A stretch of 64,000 nucleotides of DNA, taken from positions 191,080,661-191,144,660 of the forward strand of contig CM019063.1 of NCBI GenBank assembly GCA_009667805.1. The letters run 5' to 3'. Position 1 is the first letter of the stretch; each line of letters opens with the position of its first letter. Under the pieces are notes generated by a model. It did no database searches. It saw only the letters and a program-made list of their open reading frames with translations, and was not told where the DNA came from. Source of the stretch: Leptobrachium leishanense. Lineage: Eukaryota > Chordata > Amphibia > Anura > Megophryidae. This document shows, piece after piece, positions 55,095 through 64,000 of the stretch. The position numbers and the translations under genes are program-made.

Positions 55095-57990
55095 AGTGAA
55101 CACGGCCTCCGTTGCTGCTCTCTCACATGGCGGTCTACACTTGAGCCATACCCCCAGACCGGGTGAGAGAAATGGTGGCGGGGTCGGAATCCTGCTCTCT
55201 CCCACCTGCACCTACCAGCATCTCCCTCCACCCCCATCCCTCTCCTTCGAGACACACTGTATCCGCCTGTTCTCTCCTCTGGCTCTCAGGGTGGCAGTCA
55301 TCTACCGCCCACCGGGACCAACCTCCCAGTTCTTTGTCCACTTTGCTACCTGGCTTTCTCACTTCCTGTCTTCTAATCTTCCATGCCTAGTTCTCGGGGT
55401 CTTCAACATTCCCATTGATGATCCTTTCGCCCCTGCTGCCTCCAAACTTCTTTCACTCACGTCCTCCCTTGGACTCACACAATCCTCCCTCCTCCCTACC
55501 CACCACGATGGTCACGCTATTGACCTTGTCTTTTCCAACCTCTGCTCCATTTCTGAGTTCAACTGTCGCCCTTTCCCCATCTCTGACCACCACCTTCTCT
55601 CTTTCAACCTATCTGGACTTCCTAAACACCCTGCTCCCCCACCCCGCACACACACTCGCAGAATCTACATGCTGTGGACCCCATCAATTCTCCAACCTAC
55701 TTCACCACCTCCCTCATACCTCATCCTTCACCTGCCCTGATGCTGCCACTAATCACTACAACACTACGCTTATCTCTGCTCTAGACACTCTTGCTCCTCT
55801 TCGACTCTGTAAGGCCCCACGCCGCCAGCTTCAGCCCAGGCACACCCTCCAGACTCGCTACCTGCAAAGATGCTCCCGCACTGCAGAGCATGCCTGGAGG
55901 AAATCCCGCTCTGAAGCTGATTTTGTTCACTTCAAGTTTATTCTCCGGTCATACACCTCTGCCCTCCACTTGGCCAAACAATCCTTCTTCTCATCTCTTA
56001 TATCTTCGCTGTCCTCCAACCCTAAACGGCTCTGGTCCACCTTCAACACCCTCCTCTACCCACCTGCACCTCCCCCCACAGCTGCCTTCAGCGCTCAAGA
56101 CCTGGCAGACTACTTCCTCAGTAAAACTCTAACTATCAGAAGCAACATCCCAGTACAAGATAGTTATCTGCCACCTCCACTCCCACAGGTCCCTCTGCCA
56201 CCTCTGCCGCTTCCTCCCAGCCACTGAGGAGGAAGTCAATTCCTTATTGTCCTCCTCACATCTCACCACGTGCCCACTCGACCCCATTCCCTCACATCTA
56301 ATTCCTCCCCTCTCCCTCCCTCACCCGCTCTCACACACATCTTCAACCTATCTCTCTCCACTGGCTCCTTTCCATCCGCCTTCAAACATGCGCTAGTTAC
56401 CCCTTTACTAAAGAAACCATCCCTCGATCCCAACTCTCCATCCAACTACCGCCTGTATCCCTGCTTCCCTTACCTCTAAGCTCTTAGAAAAACTAGTCTT
56501 CAACTGCCTCTCCATCTTCCTGTCCTCCAATTCCCTACTTGACCCCCTGCAATCTGGCTTCCATCCCCTACACTCAACTGAAACTGCCCTCACCAAAGTC
56601 ACCAACGACCTCCTAACTGCTAAAAAACACGGCCACTATTCTATTCTCATCCTGCTTGACCTCTCGGCTGCTTTTGACACTGTTGACCACCCCCTCCTTC
56701 TACAGACCCTCAACTCTCTGGGTCTCGGTGACACTGCACTTGCTTGGGTTGACTCCTATTTATCCAACAGGTCCTTCTGTGTGTCCTTTGCTGGTAACTC
56801 CTCCTCCTCATTGCCTCTATCTGTTGGTGTACCTCAAGGCTCTGTCCTTGGTCCTCTGCTCTTTTCTATCTACACCTCCTCCCTGGGCAAAATCATCAAC
56901 AGCTTTGGCTTTAATTACCACCTCTACGCTGATGACACTCAGATCTACCTCTCTACCCCTGATCTCTCTCCCCCTGTCCTTTCAAAAGTCAGTGACTGTT
57001 TATCTGGCATCTCCTCCTGGATGGCCTCCCACCACCTAAAGATCAACATGTCAAAGACTGAACTCCTACTTATTCCTCCCTCCAATGCCTCCCCACCTCC
57101 TGACTTCTCTATCACGGTGGAGGGTATCACCATCTCCCCATCAAACCAAGTTCGCTGTCTTGGAGTTACACTTGACTCTGCTCTTGCCTTCATCCCCCAC
57201 ATCAAGTCTCTTTCCTCCTCCTGCCGATACCAACTGCGTAATATTTCCAGAATTCGGCCATTTCTTACCGCTGTCACCACAAAACAACTCATACACGCCC
57301 TGGTAATCTCCCGACTCGACTATTGCAATAATCTCTTATCTGGCCTCCCTCTGTCCCGCCTCTCCCCACTACAATCCATCCTGAACGCCTCCGCCAGGCT
57401 AATTCACCTCACCCGCCGCTCTGTCTCTGCCGCTCCCCTCTGCGAGTCCCTTCACTGGCTCCCCATCCACTGCAGAATTAAGTTCAAAATCCTTATCCTT
57501 ACCTACAAAACCCTCACTAACTCAGCTCCCCACTACCTGTTCACTAATCACCAAATACACCCCAACCCGCTCCCTAAGGTCAAACAGTGACCTGCGCCTA
57601 GCTTCTCCCCGCATCACCTCTTCCCATGATAGACTGCAGGATTTCTCACGCGCAGCCCCCACTCTCTGGAACGCTTTCCCTCGTACTGTCAGACTTTCCC
57701 CTAACTTCTCTTCCTTCAAACGCTCCCTTAAAACGTTCCTATTTAGGGAAGCCTACCACCCAACTCACTGACGCAACCATCAATCACTCTCACCTTACAG
57801 TCCTCTCCTCCTGTTTCCAACCCCAACCCTCCCAGATTGTGAGTTCCTACGGGAATAGGGCCCTCATCTCCTCCTGTACTGTTTGTCAAATGTTGTTCAA
57901 TGTATTGTAACCCTGTCTATACTGTGTTTATTGTACAGCGCTGCGGAATATGCTGGCGCTTTATAAATAAAGAATAATAATAATAATATA
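55095..57990 (+). mobile_element. L2 LINE, 5'-truncated, fairly long copy
   Basis: About 2.9 kb on the gene strand. It starts within the endonuclease coding region and ends with the L2-type tail CAGCGCTGCGGAATATGCTGG and GGCGCTTTATAAATAAAG plus AATAAT repeats. The pol frame is broken in several places. No target duplication was found, which is usual for L2. Confidence 0.9.
55096..57590 (+). pseudogene. L2 pol: endonuclease and reverse transcriptase (frameshifted)
   Basis: The endonuclease part (55096-55700) has GGGVGILLSPTC, VAVIYRPPGPTS and PISDHHLLSFNLSG; LGVFNIP stands where LGDFN is usual, so one catalytic Asp is lost. RT starts near 56390 and gives [13 protein letters not shown] (first catalytic Asp, near 56655). 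After a frame change, 56781-57590 reads [32 protein letters not shown] (catalytic YADD) and [24 protein letters not shown] and [13 protein letters not shown] close the C-terminal part. Frameshifts near 55390, 55740, 56230, 56450 and 56760 inactivate it. Confidence 0.9.
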
Positions 57991-58058
57991 AGGAAACAAA
58001 GCAGCAAACAATACCAGGTCTACACTGGAACATAGTATTTTAAGGGGCAAAAGACACA

Positions 58059-58796
58059 GGGCTCTATTCAATAGTTGGTGCTAATGTAGTGTCTCGATAT
58101 GTAATCGTTAGCGCTAGGAGAATTCAGTTAAATGTCTGCCATCGATATTCTAAACCTGACGCTAAACTGGGGTGAAATCAGGTAGCATCTCGCAGCTTGC
58201 GCAAGCTTGCGGTACTGTACCTAGAGTTTCCTATCCTTAACAATATTTTTTTAGCATCTCAGCCAGTTAGGTATTACAAAGTGCTTGCGCAATTTACCGT
58301 CAGGACGCTCATAGAAAAATTTTAACCTCCTAAAAGCTGGTGTTAAATAATTCTGCAAATGTAAAATCATTTAACACCCCCTAAAACCCCCCAATAAATC
58401 ACATACCCGCATCTCATTCCACGGCGAGAAGGTTGGCCTGATCTGCTGTTTCTCCTGGACGCGAGCTGAGTGAGACTGTGAACAAATATTTCCCAATCTC
58501 TCTCCATGATCACTTCGCTGTGCTGCACCATCTAGCGAGAGTGAGAAAGTGCAGAGCTCACAGCCTGGAAGCGCAACCCTCCATGGAGTCCTATTTACTC
58601 CAGGAGGTGATACACGCGGATGTGTGGAAGCACTACCGTGATTATTACTGCGTTTGGCTTTGCGTTCCACACCGAGGTGCTCCTCTAGCGCCTGCCCTGG
58701 AATACCTCATTAACATAGGGACACTACGGGAAAATCTGCATGCGCAGATTTTCCCAATTAGCGTCCCCATGTTAGCGTTAAGGATGGAATAGGGCT
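58059..58796. mobile_element. Non-autonomous DNA transposon with 4-bp target duplication, copy 1
   Basis: Termini GGGCTCTATTCAATAGTTGG...GATGGAATAGAGCC-like (right end GGATGGAATAGGGCT), with target duplication CACA (58055-58058 and 58797-58800). The interior has GCTAACGTTA-type words and no coding capacity. Superfamily not assigned. Confidence 0.7.
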
Positions 58797-58800
58797 CACA

Positions 58801-60339
58801 ATGTTTTGATTTACACGCCTTAGCCGCGTAGTGTGCATTAGCTGAACCACCGATCTATTTTGTCTTCAGGGCCGTTCCGTAATAAAATATATTCCTGTGA
58901 AGACCTGGCGTTGCCTGCTGCTTTGTTTTATTCGTTTAAGGTGGAGATTGCAGATCTTCGCAACAGGCGCACCCAGGGACTCACACGGCATGGAGAGTCT
59001 CTCTCCATTTGACGAGCACCACATTTCTCTGTTTACAAAAGCACTATAGTATAATTTATAAAATCTATTTGTTATACTTACTATAACTATATATCTATAT
59101 ATATATTATTAAGGTAATGTAAATTTGATAGGCCGTGTTAGTCCAGATGCCAAAATCACGAGTATAGCAGTATGTAGTGATACCCTTTTTATTGGACTAA
59201 CGTAACATTTAAAAGACAAGCTTTTGAGAGGATTCCTTTCTTCTTCAGGTCTGGATGCTTACTGAGCAGTTCCTAGAATTAAACATTAGGACATAAAGGG
59301 TCACATGGGTGGGGGGATTAGATGTCGTAAAAAGTGAGAGTCAAATGGAATGTTCAAAATGGGAAAATAAACGAATGAGGGATCTTGGGCCCATAATAAA
59401 TTAAGAATATTTATAATATAGTCCTCCCTATAACTCTTTTATAAATGTGCAAATCAATCCCATGAGGCCCGGGTACAATTACCGCCATGTCACCCTTCCC
59501 AGCCCTCCCCTGTCCCTGGTCAAATACAATGTTCTAATGTCTGCAAATAAAAAGAAAGCAAGAATCCGTTGGCAAGAACAGATGTTTTACTATTTCTGTT
59601 GTAATGAACTAATCTCCAGTGCTTTTAAAGAGCGCAACCCTTTCCTGAGCACCTAAACCCATAACTACATGTGGCTTACATTTATGCCAATAATTCAGAA
59701 ACCCATGAAAACATTGCCGATAAATTCATTGCTGTCTTTAAAATCTCATCTGGTAAGAGGTGGTGACTTGTCATTCCAGTAATACCGTAGAATTCAGGGT
59801 TTTGGGTTTCTTGGATAATGGTGCTGTCATTACATGAAGTCATGCACAACACGCGTTAATGAAATTCGTTCTAGTTTTCCATTCTTGTTGATTGTCATGA
59901 ACAGGAATAGCTAGAAGAGGAGACGTGTAATACGAGATATGAGCTCATCTATTATTTACACGTAGTGAAAGAGGTTTCCACCTCTTTATCCTGCCTTATG
60001 CTCAAATGTCACCCTTTATCTCCTTTATTGCTGGGCTTTGCAGGTTATAAGGATTTTTTACGACAGGGAGTGAACTGAAGTTATTAGAGTTTGTGTGCTT
60101 AATGTTTGTTTTACAGATTTTCACATGTAATTGTTATAGTCCTGGATAGGTGTGTGTATTTCTATTCTGCAAACACAACAGTTCAAACCCTTTGACCCAT
60201 TTGTTTATTCAATGTGACAATATGATCAGACCAAAGATCCATTCAATTCTAACATATCTGGAAAGGTAAAACTTAACTATTATTGAAATATAATAAAACG
60301 ACTTAAACCAAATGAAGGAAACACAAATATACAAATACA
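58801..60339. other. GAS2L1 intron 3 spacer with a possible old repeat
   Basis: At about 59120-59260 the motifs GGCCGTGTTAGTCCAGATGC, TTTTTATTGGACTAACGTAAC and TTCTTCTTCAGGTCTGGATG look like an old interspersed vertebrate repeat. Otherwise no gene or element was recognised. Confidence 0.4.
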
Positions 60340-60930
60340 GGCACTATGCACTACTGAACGCTAACTCTAGCGTTTGGGTGTGTAACAGTTAACGCCAGGA
60401 TAAGTGACTTTAACGCATGCCCCCCCCCCCATATTACTTTCCTAACGCTAAACCCCTTAAAAGTCTGCATTGGTGATTGTGCTAGCTTGCGCGAGCTTAC
60501 TGTACTTTGCACACACCCTATACTTAACATTGGGAGCGCAAAGTGTCACAAAGTCCTAGGGCTAATCACTGCACCGATGGGTTAAGCGATTTCTTTTTTT
60601 TATTATTATTTTTTTTATTACGCTTATGCAGAATCAATTAGCACCAGTCTCCCTCCGCGAACAGTCCGCGGCCCTGAGCGATCTTGTGAGATCGCAAAGG
60701 TCTTGGAGCCCGACATCGCAACCCTATGGACTCCAGGAGGTGACACTCGCGGCAGCACGGAAGTGCTACAGCGACTATCACTACGTGTAGTGCATGGTTC
60801 CAGGGCAAGGTGCTGAATTAGCGCCTGACCCGGAATCTCTCGCTAAAATGGGGACGCTATGGTGAAAACTGCACGCTCAGTTTTTCCTTGTTAGTGTCCC
60901 CATTTTAGCATTAGGTAGTGCATAGGGCCC
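60340..60930. mobile_element. Non-autonomous DNA transposon with 4-bp target duplication, copy 2
   Basis: 591 bp, termini GGCACTATGCACTACTGAAC...GTAGTGCATAGGGCCC, target duplication TACA (60336-60339 and 60931-60934). Same interior words as 58059-58796 (GCTTGCGCGAGCTTACTGTA, GTGTCCCCATTTTAGC). Confidence 0.75.
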
Positions 60931-60949
60931 TACATTTTTAAAAGAGTAC

Positions 60950-62282
60950 GGGCCCTATGCACTGGCTAACACTAAAATGGGGACGCTAACGGGGAAAACC
61001 TGCGCCTGCAGTATCTGATTTATTGGGGGGGGGGTTAGCTGGTTTTAATTGATTCTGCAAAAGTGGAATCAGTTAGCACCAGCTTTTGGGTGCTGGTAAA
61101 AAAATCAGTTAACCCATCGGTGTGGTAATTAGCGCTAGGACTTTGTAATACCTTACTGACCCTAACGCTAATTACCAATTACGCTCCCATGTTAAGTATA
61201 GGGTACGCAAAGTACATTAAGCTAGCACAATCACTGATGCCAAAATGGATTTTTCACTGGTTTACAGGGTAATTCAAAGAGATCCGAATGGCTGGAGAAA
61301 GGTAGCCGAATGCTGAAAATCAGCGTTCGGTTACCTTTCTTGGCCATTCGGCTATTCAGAGAGCAGGCAATTCGCCAAATCCTGGCGAATTGCCTGCACA
61401 TACGATGCCTTTTCGGTGCCTGTTCGAGGGCAGTGAAATCCCCATGAAAAAGCACTGCTTCGGCTATTCAGAGAACACAAACCAGCAGTGAAAGGTTCCC
61501 CTAATACCCTGCCATTCGGTGGTTTCATGTGACAGATTTATTCAGGCGAATCCCATAGGCTTCAATGTTAAAAATATTCCTGTTTTAATCCAATATCTAA
61601 TCAACCGTTCATTATAAAATTCTGCAGTAAAGAGTCTCTTTATTTATAGATTTTTTTTAGGATATTTTAAGCATTTTTCTTTTTTTTTTTTTTTTTTTTT
61701 TTTAAAGTCAGATTTTTTTTTAAGTTTACTTATTTGTTCTGTAACAGCCCTTTTTATTATCATTCCCTGGACCTCATGTAAATTTCAGACATTTTCGCTC
61801 AGTAGTTTCTTTGCAAACAGCATTTCACTTTTCAAACATTCAAGCAAACTGTTTTGCTAATTTATTCACTTCACTCGTCTGCGGTGTCGGCTTTTTCTGG
61901 CGGCTTCGCTGCGTGTGATCAGGTCCTGCTCTGGTTTTTCCGTGGTTTTCGGTGGGTTAATCCAGATGTTTTTGCGGGTTTTCGGCGTGCATTCGCCGAG
62001 TTTTGCGGTTAGTTTTCATCGGGTTTGCCGCAGCCTTTTCCCTGCAATTCGGGGACCCTGTGGTGCTTGCTGAATACACCGCAGGGTCGCCGAAATGGGA
62101 TCGGCAAACAAACCGAATTGACCAGAAGGAAAAGTCACCGAACGTGCGGTGACTTTTCGATTCTCTTTGAATTACCCTGTTAGTGTTAGTAATATAATAT
62201 GGGTGGAATGAGTTAAAGTCACATATCCTGATGTTAATGCTTACCCAAACGCTACAGTTAGCGTTCAGTAATGCATAGTGCC
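60950..62282. mobile_element. Non-autonomous DNA transposon with 4-bp target duplication, copy 3 (split by MITE A)
   Basis: Termini GGGCCCTATGCACTGGC...AGTAATGCATAGTGCC with flanks GTAC and ATAC (3 of 4 equal). It holds the complete MITE A at 61265-62179. It lies 19 bases from copy 2. Confidence 0.7.
61265..62179. mobile_element. Harbinger-like MITE family A, second full copy
   Basis: 915 bp, termini CAGGGTAATTCAAAGAGATC...AATTACCCTG with target duplication TTA (61262-61264 and 62180-62182). Its interior is inverted relative to 26657-27541. Confidence 0.9.
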
Positions 62283-62514
62283 ATACACCTGGTAGGAAGG
62301 CAGGTATGCTGTGTTGGAAAAGGCAAGAAATAAAGTCAATTGCTTAAAATGATCTAACCTGCCTAACCCTTGGTTAATTTGAAAGATCCCCAATCTGAAT
62401 CCACACTTCTAAGCAGTAAGACCAGACCTAGTTTTACATTTCCTTTCTACTAACTTTAGTATAATGGTCCTTTGATCATTTATTGTTAGGTTTGCATTAG
62501 GGTTACCCATGTTC

Positions 62515-62988
62515 TCTAAGACGAACGCAGACTCAGACGAACGCAGTCTGAGCGCAATCTGCGTGCGTGCATAACGGACGGACGTACTGACGGAAGATAC
62601 TGTAGACACCACACGTTCTGTTTTTTTTTTTTTTAACGGATGTAGAACAAAAAAGGGAAATATGGGAAACAAAATTGATTATAATTAAAATACAGGTACA
62701 GTCAGCCAGACCATAAAAACTTCTGATGGACATCGCAAATGCGCTAGGTCTGACATCGCAGCATAACGCACACAGGCCGCTACGTGGACGTGGCGCACTC
62801 TGCGCCTCCGTCTTATCGGTTTTACGTTCTTGCCTAACTTGCGTCAGTTTGCCACGTGCGTTGTGTGTGCGCAGATCGGTGCGCACGTACTTTGTGTGTG
62901 GGTCTCTATTGATCATCATTCTATGCTACGACGGATGTTAAACTGTGCGGCGACACGGACGTGATAACTGCTTTCGTCTGACATGGGC
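62515..62988. repeat. MITE family C, diverged copy
   Basis: Shares TTTTACGTTCTTGCCTAAC, GTCTCTATTGATCAT and CGTCTGACA with 30959-31394. Left terminus unclear. Confidence 0.6.
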
Positions 62989-63089
62989 CTTCGACTAGAA
63001 TAGGGTCAAATGCCCTTAAGACATTTGTCATCAGGAGACTTGGTCTCTGTTGGTTTTGTTTTTGCTTATCTATTCTATGTGTCCTGTAG

Positions 63090-63186
63090 GTTCTTCGAAG
63101 TCATGTAATGGTGCGGGTTGGAGGAGGCTGGGACACTCTTGAGCATTATCTGGATAAGCACGACCCTTGCAGATGTCAATTTGTTT
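63090..63186 (+). CDS. GAS2L1: GAS2L1, internal exon (GAR domain, second part)
   Basis: After acceptor GTCCTGTAG the frame reads [20 protein letters not shown], then [12 protein letters not shown], the second half of the GAR domain with its final CRC. Donor GTAAGT at 63187 leaves one base of the next codon (phase 1). Joined to 54453-54560 in phase (IFVR-VLRSHV), as in GAS2L1. The remaining exons, which in this protein code for a long S/P/R-rich tail, are outside the window. Confidence 0.95.
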
Positions 63187-63770
63187 GTAAGTATCAGCCT
63201 TGGAGGTGGCTTTTAATAAGAGAGCTCCATAAATGCGACAAAAGCCGAAAATGTTTTGAAGTTTGACATGTCACCAAAAGTGGCACATACCACACCTTAT
63301 CTCATTTTATGGGGTTAAAATTGTTAAAAATGTTGTATAAAATTACCTGCAGGCTATGCCTATAACGTGTACATGAAACATAAATGGATTTCTTGTTTAG
63401 ATTTGAGTCCAGTCCCCAAGATCTATTATTATATGCAAATATTCCAAAATCCCACAAAAATCCATAACACTTCTGGTCCTAATATTCCAGTTAAGGGACA
63501 CTCATCCTTTACTGACTAGAGCCCCCCCCCCCCAGCATAACATGCTGAATCTGCTCATGTGGGCTCTATAAGGTACTGGAGTCATAGCGATTCTGGAATG
63601 ACAGCATCAATGAGTTACATCTGATTTGTCGGCTATTCAGTTGTCATGAGAATCTGCCTTTATTCGTCATTCTTCATCTCTTTATCATGTTCACACACCT
63701 TTATGCACTGAGTAAAATAAAGTGGTCTTTGAACAGACTTTGCCCTCATTCTGTTTGGTCCTAACACATT
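63187..63770. other. GAS2L1 intron after the GAR exon
   Basis: No gene or element recognised before the MITE at 63771. Confidence 0.4.
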
Positions 63771-64000
63771 CAGGGTTATTCAAAGACAATCGAAAAGTCA
63801 CCGCACGTTCGGTGACTTTTCGTTCTCTTCAATTCGGTGCGATTTGGCGATCCCATTTCGGCGACCCTGCGGTGTATTCAGCAAGCACCACAGGGCCGTC
63901 GTAGTGCAGGGAAAAGCCGCCGCAAACCTGCCGTACACTCATCGCAAAACCCAGGCGAATGCACACCGAAACCCGCAAAAACATCTGGATTAACCCTGCC
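63771..64000. mobile_element. Harbinger-like MITE family A, cut by right edge
   Basis: Starts CAGGGTTATTCAAAGACAATC after ATT (63768-63770) and continues with GAAAAGTCACCGCACGTTCG, as in 26657-27541, to the right edge of the window. Confidence 0.85.

Overview
This is vertebrate nuclear DNA, most likely from a frog or another amphibian. The only host gene I can support is GAS2L1, on the + strand. Three coding exons are visible: 46722-47345, 54453-54560 and 63090-63186. A GC-rich candidate first non-coding exon and promoter ends at a splice donor at 43513/43514. The gene continues past the right edge. Everything else is transposable elements, their nested remains, minisatellites and unassigned spacer. 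The mix of Ty1/copia, BEL/Pao, gammaretrovirus-like ERV, L2 LINEs, Tc1, PIF/Harbinger, hAT and TTAA-type elements suggests an anuran, but the species cannot be told from the window.

Layout. 1-9826 is a nest of LTR elements. A copia element (- strand) was entered by a young BEL/Pao element (- strand, 1820-8419, 5-bp target duplication GGAGG, LTRs that look identical) and probably by a second BEL/Pao element (+ strand, 1 to about 1640). 10874-21550 is a gammaretrovirus-like provirus in tandem form, LTR-internal-LTR-internal-LTR, with one outer target duplication (CTTA). 22910-25745 is a Harbinger-like MITE duplicated together with another MITE nested in it; one copy later took a hAT element carrying a minisatellite and a long palindrome. 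26565-36071 holds MITEs, an unclassified inverted-repeat cluster, an L2 fragment, a dead Tc1 with a MITE in its transposase, hAT remnants and a 428-bp TTAA-flanked palindrome. 36309-40671 is a decayed PIF/Harbinger element with a split transposase gene and a MADF-type partner gene. 40791-42037 is a Tc1 element with an intact 342-residue transposase frame. From about 42950 on lies GAS2L1, whose introns hold a second hAT with a minisatellite, MITEs, a SINE, L2 copies and a family with 4-bp target duplications.

Most notable point: both internal regions of the tandem provirus lack gag, protease and the catalytic part of reverse transcriptase. Between RNase H and the last part of integrase they carry about 190 codons that read as the conserved N-terminal domain of the opioid growth factor receptor (OGFr) family. 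This looks like capture of a cellular gene by a retrovirus, as in transducing retroviruses. In the second copy the domain is open apart from one single-base deletion near its start. A second unusual point is that closely similar minisatellite units (tcatgg, then gtat or att, then ttgcccc) occur inside three different DNA transposons.

Limits: assignments rest on reading motifs, target duplications and terminal repeats by eye. No database search was possible, and ends given as 'about' are estimates.
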